DNA from: Parvularcula sp.
GTDB taxonomy: Bacteria; Pseudomonadota; Alphaproteobacteria; Caulobacterales; Parvularculaceae
Reading direction: 5' to 3'
Length of the DNA: 16,102 bases
Assembly: GCA_003506635.1 (NCBI GenBank)
Contig: DNZB01000120.1
Span: forward strand, 1 to 16,102
Shown: positions 6,508 through 13,918 of the stretch, piece after piece
Layout: every line of letters begins with the position of its first letter
Numbering within the stretch: position 1 is the stretch's first letter
Program-made: the position numbers and the translations under genes
Notes under the pieces: model-generated
The model's input: only the letters and a program-made list of their open reading frames with translations
Told to the model about the DNA's origin: nothing
Database searches by the model: none

Positions 6508-7884
6508 ATGACGGCGTTTTGGCGAGTCCTGGTATTTTTATTGGCGTTCTCCGCCACGCCCGCAGGCGCGCATCTGTCATTGTCGGGCTCGGTCCCCGCG
6601 GACGGCGCCGAAATCTCTTCCGCCCCCGAGGCGATAGTCCTTTCCTTTTCGAGGCCGGCGCGGCTCACCGCCGCGAACCTTGCGAAGATCGGCGAGGACG
6701 CCGCCCCTCTTGCCGTCGCCCCTGCCGACAATGGGCCCGCCTCTGAAATCCGCCTTGAATTGCCCCCGCTCGCAGACGGAGCCTATCTGGTGAGTTGGAG
6801 CGCGATCGCGGCCGACACGCACCTTGCGTCAGGCGAAATTGTCTTCAGCCTGACAATGCCGATGGTTGGCGACACGCCGGGCGAAGCCGCGCAAGCCTTC
6901 GATCCGTCGCCGGCTGACGCCTCATGGGCAACCGAGGCGCTTTTGTCAGAATCAGATCCTGCCCAAGATACTTATGAGCCGACAAGAGCCGCTCCGCCCA
7001 AAGCCTCGTCACGCGCAGCGACGCCGCCTGACCTTATCGCGGTCGCGGCGCGTGCGCTTGGATTCGCGGCCGTCCTGCAGGCCGCCGGCGCGGCGATCTT
7101 TTTGAGCGTTTTTGGCGCGAAACTCGTCACTTCCGAGACCTCCATCCGTCAGCTCATCGCGATTGCGGCGGTCCTCGGCCTCATATTTACGGGACTGACC
7201 TATGCGCTGGAGCCGGCCCGAATGAGCGACGGCTTCTCGGGGGCATTCGATCCGACGCTGCATTCATTGCTTGCCGATACAACCGCTGCGAAAGCCATGG
7301 CGTTTCGCGTCTTCGCGCTGATACTGATATTATGGGGCGCGATCTCCTCGCCCCCGACGGGCCGCACTCGCATGCTTCTCGGCGCCGCCTTTGCGGTCGC
7401 CTCGTTCGGCCTCATCGGCCACATCTCAGACTCCGAGCCCGGCTGGCTTTTGTTCATCCTTTTGGCCACCCATCTGATCATTGCAGCATTCTGGTTTGGC
7501 GCGCTGATCCCCTTGCTGACGGTCCTCGCCGCGGAAAGCCGGAGCGCGGCCGCTGTCCTGATCGACCACTTCTCCAAAATCGCCTTTTGGCTTGTGCCCT
7601 CGCTCTTCGTCGCCGGCGCGCTTATGGCGTATTTTCTTCTTGGTTCGTGGGGCGAACTTTTCACCTCAGGTTATGGGCGTTTGCTCATTATAAAAGCGTC
7701 TTTGTTCGCACTTTTGATGGGGCTTGCGGGGCTCAACAAGTTCCGATTCGGACCCGCGCTGTCCCGCGGCGAAGATCGTGGTCTTGCCGGTCTCAAGACT
7801 GCAATCAGAATTGAATTCGGCCTCATTCTCGCGGTCCTCACCGTGACCGCCTTCCTGACCGCCCTGTTTTCGCCGGACGTCTAA
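6508..7884 (+). CDS. copCD: CopC-CopD fusion, copper-binding periplasmic domain plus membrane transporter
   Basis: A 458-residue fusion like YcnJ/PcoCD proteins. Residues 1-21 are a signal peptide (cleavage AGA|HLS), leaving His22 as the first mature residue. Residues 22-116 are a CopC beta-barrel: SGSVPADGAEISSAPEAIVL, then SWSAIAADTHLASGEIVFSL, with D103-x-H105. The N-terminal His plus D-x-H form the Cu(II) site of CopC, so that site is intact; the Met-rich Cu(I) site is not evident. A Pro/Ala-rich linker (120-172) leads to a CopD domain of about eight membrane helices from PPDLIAVAARALGF onward. The function is copper uptake into, or delivery across, the inner membrane. GGGAGGGA (6497-6504) precedes the ATG closely; a TTG directly before it is an alternative. 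Confidence 0.9.
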   Translation: MTAFWRVLVFLLAFSATPAGAHLSLSGSVPADGAEISSAPEAIVLSFSRPARLTAANLAKIGEDAAPLAVAPADNGPASEIRLELPPLADGAYLVSWSAIAADTHLASGEIVFSLTMPMVGDTPGEAAQAFDPSPADASWATEALLSESDPAQDTYEPTRAAPPKASSRAATPPDLIAVAARALGFAAVLQAAGAAIFLSVFGAKLVTSETSIRQLIAIAAVLGLIFTGLTYALEPARMSDGFSGAFDPTLHSLLADTTAAKAMAFRVFALILILWGAISSPPTGRTRMLLGAAFAVASFGLIGHISDSEPGWLLFILLATHLIIAAFWFGALIPLLTVLAAESRSAAAVLIDHFSKIAFWLVPSLFVAGALMAYFLLGSWGELFTSGYGRLLIIKASLFALLMGLAGLNKFRFGPALSRGEDRGLAGLKTAIRIEFGLILAVLTVTAFLTALFSPDV

Positions 7885-8183
7885 GATCGTGCGTTCAATA
7901 ATTCAGAGATTTTCGCCGAGTTTTGTGAGGGAACGCGCATGCCGATCCGTATCTTCCAGCGAGAAGCGCCGATTCTCGGCGTCGGCGTCGGCGTCAACGA
8001 GAAGGAATGATATATCTGCGCGCTGCTCTCTCTGAACCGCCCGAAATGGGATCGCTGTTCGCAAGGCATGATGCCCCCCTCATGCTCTTCGTGCACGGTC
8101 CCGAGCCCGCCGTCGCATATCTCTCTCCCCCAGAATGCGCGGCGGGCTATATTCTCATCTGTCCGCCGTGAAAAGAGGCTAAC
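7885..8183. other. Intergenic region with two tiny overlapping open frames
   Basis: No established gene is seen. On the plus strand, GTGAGGGAA precedes a 23-codon frame at 7939-8010 (MPIRIFQREAPILGVGVGVN...) whose stop overlaps the ATG of a 54-codon frame at 8007-8171 as ATGA. The second ends 12 bases before the DUF411 gene. They could be leader peptides or chance. A GGCGTC triplet repeat lies at about 7977-7994. Confidence 0.35.
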
Positions 8184-8684
8184 ATGAAGCGTGTTCAAAA
8201 CTCTCCGCCGTCTGCGAAAACGAGAAGAACCATTCTTTTCGCGGGCGCGGGCATCATTGCCGCAGCCGCCGCGTCAGTGACGCCCGCATGGGCCACGCGA
8301 TCGGCCAACAAAAAAGTCAGGGTCTACAAGACGCCTACCTGCGGTTGCTGTTCGGCATGGGTCAAGCATTTGACGGCCGCAGGCTTTGACACACAGATTG
8401 TCGACCGGCCCGACCTCACGCCGATACGAGCTCGCTTCGGCGCGCCGGAGGATTTACGCTCCTGCCACTTGGCAATCATCGGGCGCTACATCGTAGAAGG
8501 CCATGTTCCCGCGGCATCAATCAACAAGCTATTGTCGGAGGCGCCGGACGCTTCCGGCATTTTCGTTCCCGGCATGCCGCCCGGCTCGCCCGGCATGGAG
8601 GGCCCTCACGACAGTCAGCCTTACGACGTCATCCTCTTACGGAAAAACGGCAAGCGCGAGGTGTTTGACCGATACGATGCCTAG
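8184..8684 (+). CDS. DUF411 family periplasmic metal (copper)-binding protein
   Basis: A 166-residue exported protein. The N-terminus KTRRTILFAGAGIIAAAAAS resembles a twin-arginine signal, with cleavage near PAWA (residue 38). The DUF411 domain follows: VRVYKTPTCGCCSAWVKHL with C53, C55 and C56, then LRSCHLAIIGRYIVEGHVPA with C94, H95 and H107, and the ending VPGMPPGSPGMEGP with M131 and M138. DUF411 proteins occur in copper-resistance and methanotroph copper loci, and the CGCC motif suggests thiol coordination of Cu(I). AAGAGG is 7 bases upstream of the ATG. Position between a CopCD fusion and a DUF4198 protein supports a copper role. Binding itself is inferred. Confidence 0.9.
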   Translation: MKRVQNSPPSAKTRRTILFAGAGIIAAAAASVTPAWATRSANKKVRVYKTPTCGCCSAWVKHLTAAGFDTQIVDRPDLTPIRARFGAPEDLRSCHLAIIGRYIVEGHVPAASINKLLSEAPDASGIFVPGMPPGSPGMEGPHDSQPYDVILLRKNGKREVFDRYDA

Positions 8685-8756
8685 AGACCAACATCTTACG
8701 GATTTTCCTCGGCGTCGACCACTAATGATTTTGAAGACTTAACGCGGCGTCATAAG

Positions 8757-8773
8757 TTACAATAGAACTGTAG
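8757..8773. promoter_or_regulatory. Dyad TTACA-N7-TGTAG upstream of the DUF4198 gene
   Basis: An inverted repeat with half-sites TTACA and TGTAG (one mismatch in the outer base) lies 33 bases before the start. TACAAT inside it could serve as a -10, but no good -35 lies at normal distance. The TACA/TGTA half-sites recall BlaI/CopY-type operators, though the spacing is longer than theirs. Confidence 0.28.
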
Positions 8774-8805
8774 AACAAGAGACGACACAAAAAGGGGGAA
8801 TTCCA

Positions 8806-9636
8806 ATGCGTTTTTCCGCGCTCCAACGAAGACCGACATCGCACGGACAATGGCTGCTTGCCGCCATGCTCGCAGCGGGTTTCGCGGCCGCGCCGGCTGC
8901 GGCTCATCAGACTTTCCTGCTTCCGAGCGAATTTGCCTGGGAGAACGGCGAGGAGGTGACTGTCGACCTTACAAGCGCCTTGTCCTTTCCAGACCTGGAA
9001 AGTGGTCCGGCGCAGGATCGCATCGCCTTCGCACGGGCGGCGATCAGCGGCGAACCGGTCGGCACGCTGCGTTTCAAGGAAAGCAAGACGGCGCTGAGGA
9101 TCAGCTTCGATGCGAACCAGAGCGGGCTTGCAATCGTCGCCGCCAGCTCGAAGCCGCGCGTCGGGCAAATACCGCCCGGAGACGTGGATATCTATCTCGA
9201 CGAAATCGAAGCGGACGCGGCAGTGCGCCGAGCATTCGACGCCCTGCCCGGCTCGCCGCCGCTCGATCGAAGCTACAGCAAACATGCAAAGACGTTTTTC
9301 TGCATTGATGTTTGCGACAATGATGGCGACGCCGCAACGCCTGTGGGCCAAAAACTCGAATTCGTCGCTTCCAAGGCTCGCGCAAACACGTTCGTCCTGT
9401 TGCTCGACGGCAAGCCCCTTGCCGGCAAGTCCGTGACGATCGCTCCGCTTGAGGGTGAATCAATTCAGACGGCGACGGATGAGAATGGAACGATCGCCGC
9501 AGGCGCGCCCCTCTCCGGCATCGTGATGTTGTCCGCAGTCTGGATCACACTGCCGCAGAGCGCGGACGGCGTTTATCACAGCGACTACGCGACGCTTACC
9601 GTTGATCTCGGCCGGCGGCCGTCAGGTTCTGAATAG
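8806..9636 (+). CDS. DUF4198 (NikK-like) secreted metal-associated protein
   Basis: A 276-residue periplasmic protein. Residues 1-33 form a signal peptide (LLAAMLAAGFAAAPAAA) and the mature chain starts with His34: HQTFLLPSEFAWENGEEVTV. That opening and the following DLTSALSFPDLESGP are characteristic of DUF4198, a family found with Co/Ni transporters and TonB receptors and viewed as periplasmic metal-handling proteins. Further conserved points are the DRSYSKHAKTFF segment (about 152-163), a C-x3-C pair just after it (FCIDVCD), and a C-terminal carboxypeptidase-regulatory-like sandwich (KPLAGKSVTIAPLEGESIQT). AAGGGGGAA at 8792-8800 is a strong ribosome site. Its metal is not readable; the neighbouring copper genes suggest copper, while the family suggests Ni or Co. 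Confidence 0.85.
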   Translation: MRFSALQRRPTSHGQWLLAAMLAAGFAAAPAAAHQTFLLPSEFAWENGEEVTVDLTSALSFPDLESGPAQDRIAFARAAISGEPVGTLRFKESKTALRISFDANQSGLAIVAASSKPRVGQIPPGDVDIYLDEIEADAAVRRAFDALPGSPPLDRSYSKHAKTFFCIDVCDNDGDAATPVGQKLEFVASKARANTFVLLLDGKPLAGKSVTIAPLEGESIQTATDENGTIAAGAPLSGIVMLSAVWITLPQSADGVYHSDYATLTVDLGRRPSGSE

Positions 9637-9648
9637 TCATGGCGCTCT

Positions 9649-9801
9649 TCAAATCGGCTGTAGGCGTTCGCAAAGCCGGGCGAGACCGTCAAACACGAAC
9701 GCGCCAACCAGCTTGAAGATCAGAAAGGCCGCGGTCAGCTCCAGTGCAAGAGCGGGTCTTTTTGAGCTCACCGCCGCGCTGTGATCGTGTCTCGCGCCCA
9801 T
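9649..9801 (-). pseudogene. Truncated N-terminal remnant of a CzcD-type cation diffusion facilitator
   Basis: A 50-codon frame reads MGARHDHSAAVSSKRPALAL, then ELTAAFLIFKLVGAFVFDGL and a short tail ending LQPI. This resembles the start of CzcD proteins: a His-rich MGxxHxH leader, then Leu/Ala and the first membrane helix TxTFLIxExVGG followed by LALLSDA. The similarity stops where helix 2 and its metal site should begin, and no other frame continues it before the convergent DUF4198 gene ends at 9636. The full protein would be about 300 residues or more. It may be a dead fragment, or just possibly a small single-pass protein. No clear ribosome site precedes it. Confidence 0.5.
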
Positions 9802-10021
9802 GTTCAATGCGCCGCCTGACCAGCGGGAGTTTTGGCCGCTTCCGGCGGCGAGCGATGAAAGACGCGCGACCCACGGCGCTACTTACGTGTCGAAAGGCGA
9901 TCGGGCATCCGCTCTTCGAGCGTCAGCCATTTCATCTCGTTCGCCTTCATCACATCGGGAAATGGCATGTGGCTACGCGTAAAGGCGATAGCGTTAGTCG
10001 TCACCGATGCCGCAAGATGCT
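9802..10021. other. Gene-free gap
   Basis: Between the CzcD-like remnant and the end of the hydrolase gene I see no supported gene, terminator or repeat. A minus-strand open frame crosses it (see rejected items). Confidence 0.4.
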
Positions 10022-10996
10022 TCAATCTAACGAAGAAAAAAACTCGGCGATCGAACCCCCAATCAAATCGGATTTTTCCTGAATCACCCAATGCGTTCCC
10101 GTGTCGAGTTCGCTTACCAGACCATTGTTGAGAAAAAGGATATTCCGCCGCGCCAGATCAGACGGCGTAAACGTGTCGTCAGCAGCGATAATCATCATGG
10201 TTGGTGTTGATATCCGCCCTGCGCCGACATCCATTTGGAAATTCCTGTTGGCACGATACCACTTTCCCATACTGTCTATCGCGCCGTCATTGTCCCACGC
10301 AGATCGAAACTGATCGAGGTCAGCGTCGGGAAAGGTGTTGGGAAGGGACGTCGCGCGCAGTGTCTTTTCAAGCAGCATCCAATTTCCCAAACGCCCTACA
10401 TATCCTGGCAAAAATGGTATCTGCAGAAATGTCGAATACCAGTCGATCTCATCTTCCTCCGGTTCATAATCGGTTGCCGCGAGGGGATGTTCCTTGTTGA
10501 TGATAACTGACTTCCGCACCCTTTCCGGATGCAAAAGTAGAGTCCACCAAGCAACCTGACCGCCGAAATCGTGGCCCGCCAGAAAGAACTCATCGTAGCC
10601 AAGAGACTCTGCAAGTCCCACGACGTCACCAGCCAGTTTGTCGAGCCTGTAGGCCGCCACATCAGCTGGTTTATCGGAATAGTTGTATCCACGCTGATCC
10701 GGCGCGATGACACGAAACCCCGCCTTCGCCAATACCGCCATCGGGCCGCGCCAAGCATACCAAAATTCCGGATAACCGTGCAGCAGGATCACCGGATCGC
10801 CGTCGGCCGGTCCCGCAAATACGACATGCAAAGACACTTCTCCGACATTGACCATGCTGCTGTCAAAATTAACGCCCAATTGTTGTTCCGCAGCCGCGAC
10901 AGAATCTCTTCGAATCTGGTTTCCGGACATGTGTCCGCCGATCAGGCCGGCCGACAGAAGGACAATCGCCCAAAGGTAAGCCTTCTTCATTCTCAT
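10022..10996 (-). CDS. Membrane-anchored alpha/beta hydrolase, epoxide-hydrolase-like
   Basis: A 324-residue enzyme with an N-terminal membrane anchor (residues 3-21) and an alpha/beta-hydrolase fold. Motifs fit the epoxide hydrolase/haloalkane dehalogenase branch: oxyanion HGYPEFWYAWRG (HGYP at 73-76), APDQRGYNYSDKP, nucleophile elbow AGHDFGGQVAWW with Asp143, acid in AADDTFTP (Asp273/274), base His302 in GTHWVIQE. Lid tyrosines, one in KWYRANR, favour epoxide hydrolase over dehalogenase. The start at 10996 is chosen because GGAG lies 7 bases upstream and the anchor begins there; the frame is open 57 bases further. It is downstream of the desaturase-like gene by about 66 bases on the same strand, so the two probably form one transcript and may act on the same lipid-like substrate. 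Confidence 0.88.
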   Translation of the reverse strand: MRMKKAYLWAIVLLSAGLIGGHMSGNQIRRDSVAAAEQQLGVNFDSSMVNVGEVSLHVVFAGPADGDPVILLHGYPEFWYAWRGPMAVLAKAGFRVIAPDQRGYNYSDKPADVAAYRLDKLAGDVVGLAESLGYDEFFLAGHDFGGQVAWWTLLLHPERVRKSVIINKEHPLAATDYEPEEDEIDWYSTFLQIPFLPGYVGRLGNWMLLEKTLRATSLPNTFPDADLDQFRSAWDNDGAIDSMGKWYRANRNFQMDVGAGRISTPTMMIIAADDTFTPSDLARRNILFLNNGLVSELDTGTHWVIQEKSDLIGGSIAEFFSSLD

Positions 10997-11062
10997 AAGA
11001 GCACTCCACGAGCTGATTGACGGCGTCAGTTCAACGCGCCCGGCGCGCGCCAATGTTTCCTG

Positions 11063-11899
11063 TTAACGGAACGGCTGAATGAGTTGGCTTAAATAGCCGC
11101 TTGGGTAATCCGGCTGGTCACCGATCCCAAGGTCGTCGGTCCTGATGATTCTTCTCCTGTCATAATAGGCGGTGCTGAGGCAGAAGTCGGTCAAATTCGT
11201 AAATAGCCCAAAATTGACGTCTCCCTCTTCCGCTGTTTTGAGATGATGAAACCGATGGACAACATTGATCGCCAGCAGATATTTCAACGGGCCGGTAAAA
11301 TAGGCGACATTCGAATGTTGCAAAAGCAATTGCAATACGACCGCGACGATGAGCAGCGACAGCACGTCCTGAGAGACGCCCATCAAGAGCAGCGGAGTTA
11401 CGCCTGCTAGAGTCTCAATGAATTGATGCAATGGATGTTTCATCAGGCCATTAAAGCCGTACATGCGCTTTACGCTGTGGTGCACGGCATGGAGACGCCA
11501 CAGAGTGTGAATTCTGTGACTGGCGAAATGAGCCAACGTAATGCCCACATCTGCAATCAGAATTGCTATCAGCAATTGCTGCCACAGAGGCAGCGTGTGC
11601 GGCCATATTGACGGGAGGCTGATAAAACTCGCCACAAGCGGCACGCTCAAAACGCCCAAAACGTTGAAGGTCTCGTTGACTAGGGCATGAAAAAAGTCGC
11701 GCACGCGGTCGCCTTGAGACTCATTGAAGGCGGCGTCATAGGGAACGGCGCGCTCCAGCACAAAAGCCAGCGCGATAAAGGCGGAAACGAGCACGAACAG
11801 CCAGCCTTTTGAAAGACCGGACTGAACAATATAGATGGCGATCCCGTTCCCAACGATCAAAAACATCGGCAGATAGAAAAGCCGTATCAGAAATTTCAT
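11063..11899 (-). CDS. Sterol desaturase / fatty acid hydroxylase family membrane di-iron enzyme
   Basis: A 278-residue integral membrane protein with about five hydrophobic segments. The eight-His pattern of the family is present: LAHFASHRIHTLWRL (H124-x3-H128), LHAVHHS (H137, H140, H141) and NVVHRFHHLKT (H215, H218, H219), with another His at 195. These bind a di-iron centre that hydroxylates or desaturates lipid substrates using O2. The ATG at 11899 (MKFLIRLF) is preceded by GAGGAAAA at good distance; an upstream in-frame start would add 11 residues. It sits between an AraC-type regulator and an epoxide-hydrolase-like gene, all on the minus strand. The substrate is not readable. Confidence 0.9.
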   Translation of the reverse strand: MKFLIRLFYLPMFLIVGNGIAIYIVQSGLSKGWLFVLVSAFIALAFVLERAVPYDAAFNESQGDRVRDFFHALVNETFNVLGVLSVPLVASFISLPSIWPHTLPLWQQLLIAILIADVGITLAHFASHRIHTLWRLHAVHHSVKRMYGFNGLMKHPLHQFIETLAGVTPLLLMGVSQDVLSLLIVAVVLQLLLQHSNVAYFTGPLKYLLAINVVHRFHHLKTAEEGDVNFGLFTNLTDFCLSTAYYDRRRIIRTDDLGIGDQPDYPSGYLSQLIQPFR

Positions 11900-11996
11900 C
11901 ACGTGTTTTCCTCGCAAAAAGGTCGACGCCATCGCCGACAGCGATTCGTTTCGCTATGAATGCGCGGAAATCGCGATACGTGCTTGAATGCAGGGG

Positions 11997-12770
11997 CTAC
12001 AGCGCGCTTTTTCGCGTTGTAACATTTGCTTTTCTATTCAGTTCGTTCGGCGACAGACCGAAAGTGCGTTTGAAGGTGCGCGACAGGTGAGCGGAATCTG
12101 CAAATCCAGCGATATGCGCCGCACGCGTCAAAGAACTGTCTTTGGCGAGACTCTGGATGGCGAGCTGCAGTTTTCTCCACAAAAGGTAACTTTTGAGCGG
12201 CATGCCTATCTGAGCGCTGAACAAGTGTCGAAAACGGCCCGTCGAGAGGCCAGCTGCACGCGCTGCCCGATCTAGGGTGATATTTAAATCATCAGCAGCA
12301 TCGATATCTTCAAGCGATCTTACAATGCGTGGATCGATCGAAGGAAGCGCCGCGTGATCTGAATTGGCCGGCCAGATCAACTGGGTGAGTTCGAAACCAA
12401 ACTCAGTCGTTCTTGATGCAGGGCCGGCGGCGAGCGCTTGTTCAAGCGCCCTTTCTTGAGCAGATGAAAGACTGAGACTCCCCACCCCTCCAGCACCCAG
12501 CTTCTCATAGCCTTCTCTAACAAGACTTGGATCAATATAGAGAATTTTCGCAGTCTGACTGGGTGCAGAAAGACGATGGCTTATGTTCGAGCCGATCACC
12601 AGAACGTCCTCTGCGTTCAGTATTTGTCCCCGCGTTTCGATTTGAAGCGGACTGGCGACAGGAAAACAAATCTGAGCTGCATAATGCTGGTGAAACTCTG
12701 TATGACCGACGGGCCCATCATAATAGACCCACCCCAAACCGATGGTAATATCTCCCGCCCAATTGCTCAT
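11997..12770 (-). CDS. AraC-family transcriptional regulator
   Basis: A 257-residue regulator. The N-terminal half is a small cupin-like sensor domain (GHTEFHQHYAAQICFPVASP; H23, H27 and H29). The C-terminal ~100 residues are a double helix-turn-helix: ITLDRAARAAGLSTGRFRHL, then IGMPLKSYLLWRKLQLAI, then LTRAAHIAGFADSAHLSRTF and KRTFGLSPNEL, the standard AraC signature. It lies directly upstream of, and on the same strand as, the desaturase-like and hydrolase-like genes, which it most likely controls in response to a small molecule. The ribosome site before its ATG is weak. Confidence 0.92.
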   Translation of the reverse strand: MSNWAGDITIGLGWVYYDGPVGHTEFHQHYAAQICFPVASPLQIETRGQILNAEDVLVIGSNISHRLSAPSQTAKILYIDPSLVREGYEKLGAGGVGSLSLSSAQERALEQALAAGPASRTTEFGFELTQLIWPANSDHAALPSIDPRIVRSLEDIDAADDLNITLDRAARAAGLSTGRFRHLFSAQIGMPLKSYLLWRKLQLAIQSLAKDSSLTRAAHIAGFADSAHLSRTFKRTFGLSPNELNRKANVTTRKSAL

Positions 12771-13224
12771 TTATCATTCTTAGGAAAAGCTTGGATTATT
12801 GCGCCAAACAGCACCTGCGAAAACCGGTTCACGCGGATAGTCCATGGTGTCCCACACAGAGCATGGTCGCAAGGAAAAAAGTTGATCATCAATGCGCCGC
12901 GTCTGACCTTCGCCGCCATGCGCGCCGTCCTTGCGGGCGGCCGCTGCTCGGTATCGCATCCTATCCGCGCCTGTCTGTTCTGCGTGAACCGTGACTCCGG
13001 ATGCGGCTCGCTATCGCCGGCTTTGGAACGATGACGCTCGGTTGCGTTGGCATGTTTCACGCCGCGGAGCATGTCGCGCCGGGTCTTGCGGCCATCGTCA
13101 CTGCGCGAAAAGCTCGGAATGGGATAGTAACGCGCGAAGATCTTAGCGAGCCGACTGCCGCGGGGCGATGTCGTCGCCGCTTTCTTTGTGCAATCAAATG
13201 GCGACGTCTGCGCGCGGAACCTAG

Positions 13225-13263
13225 CCGGCTGGCGGGAAACAAGCGTGTATATCCGCCAGCCGG
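13225..13263. repeat. Long perfect inverted repeat (11-bp GC-rich stem, 17-nt loop)
   Basis: CCGGCTGGCGG at 13225-13235 is exactly complementary to CCGCCAGCCGG at 13253-13263. A G-U pair extends it inward, and two A-T pairs extend it outward beyond one mismatch. Neither side is followed by a T-run, so a classic rho-independent terminator is unlikely. It could be a structured leader, an operator or the end of an unannotated transcript. Confidence 0.7.
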
Positions 13264-13270
13264 ATAATTC

Positions 13271-13290
13271 GATCATTGGTGATCATTAGT
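13271..13290. repeat. Tandem 10-mer direct repeat GATCATTGGT / GATCATTAGT
   Basis: Two adjacent 10-base units with one mismatch lie just after the stem-loop and about 84 bases before the next start. One-turn spacing would place both copies on the same DNA face, as for a tandem-binding regulator. Confidence 0.5.
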
Positions 13291-13296
13291 CTCGCC

Positions 13297-13308
13297 GCAA
13301 AATTTTGC
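13297..13308. promoter_or_regulatory. Perfect 12-bp palindrome GCAAAATTTTGC
   Basis: This self-complementary site lies 65 bases upstream of the small secreted-protein gene, right after the tandem 10-mer. TATAAC at 13339-13344 is a possible -10 downstream without a good -35. A repressor or activator site is plausible; no family is assigned. Confidence 0.4.
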
Positions 13309-13373
13309 CGGGTGTGAGGGTTTCGTGCTGGCCGACCGTATAACGCAGGCGCAACAAGACCAGGAGAATCTCT

Positions 13374-13685
13374 GTGAGCCAACTTTCAAAACATTGGGTT
13401 AGTTGCGTCGCGATCGCCGTCTTCGCTGGTTTGGTGATGAGCGCCGCGCCCGCCTTTGCGCAGACATCGGATGAATCTGAGCCTGTCACGGTCGCGGAGG
13501 ATACGACGGGGGCGGATCGCACGGCCCAGCCCTGCGCTTGCCCGTGTGAGCTTGTTTCAGAAGCCAAAGAGGAAACAAGCGTCATTTATGTCGGACCGCG
13601 CCAGAACATCCCTATGAAGGTTAAACGCAAAAAGAGCGAGAAACGATCCGGCGATAATCAGGAGGCGTTGGAGCCTCAGTCATAA
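13374..13685 (+). CDS. Small secreted protein with CACPC motif, function unknown
   Basis: A 103-residue protein beginning with GTG, supported by AGGAGA (13362-13367) 6-7 bases upstream. Residues 1-29 are a clear signal peptide (CVAIAVFAGLVMSAAPAFA|Q). The mature chain is acidic at first, then has QPCACPCEL (C54, C56, C58), a short segment TSVIYVGPRQNIPMKV, and a strongly basic, disordered-looking end (KRKKSEKRSG). The C-x-C-x-C cluster could bind metal or form disulfides. I recognise no family. The dense symmetry elements upstream suggest regulated expression. Confidence 0.7.
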   Translation: MSQLSKHWVSCVAIAVFAGLVMSAAPAFAQTSDESEPVTVAEDTTGADRTAQPCACPCELVSEAKEETSVIYVGPRQNIPMKVKRKKSEKRSGDNQEALEPQS

Positions 13686-13918
13686 AGATGGCTTTCCCAT
13701 AAGGCCTCGCCAGTATTGGCGCGAAGGTTTGGACCAGGGCGGCAATGCCGTCACGGCGAGCTGCCATGCCTGCGATTATTCTGCGCGGCTGCCGCTTCAG
13801 GTCGGCCGCGGAGGGGCAATTGGAAGATTGAAAGCTCATTGGCTCCGGTTCCTCAGGTGGCGCCGGCGGCGTGACCATGCAATTCTCTTCTTGCAGAGCG
13901 CTGAGCAATGAGGGGTGC
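13686..13918. other. Gap between the CACPC protein and the nuclease-like gene
   Basis: No supported gene. CGCCA-GTAT-TGGCG near 13708-13721 can form a small hairpin but lacks a T-run. Confidence 0.35.

Larger units (their letters stand above)
12771..13373. other. About 600 bases without a convincing gene
   Basis: Both strands have long open frames here, but they have Arg-rich shadow-like composition and no ribosome sites or recognisable domains. The stretch probably holds the divergent promoters of the AraC-type gene (left) and the small secreted protein (right). Its right end carries the stem-loop, tandem repeat and palindrome listed separately. Confidence 0.55.

Noticed and set aside
7881..8198. 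Minus-strand frame of 105 codons in the gap before the DUF411 gene
   Set aside because: No ribosome site, no domain, and it overlaps the start of the real gene; probably a GC-rich chance frame.
9879..10091. Minus-strand frame of 70 codons overlapping the end of the hydrolase gene (ends LEERMPDRLSTRK)
   Set aside because: The hydrolase frame ends naturally at 10022, and this other frame has no start signal; it could be a decayed gene tail but evidence is too thin.
12767..13276. Minus-strand frame of 169 codons and plus-strand frames in the large gap
   Set aside because: Arg/Pro/Ala-rich shadow composition, no ribosome sites, no recognisable domain, and they run across the stem-loop.
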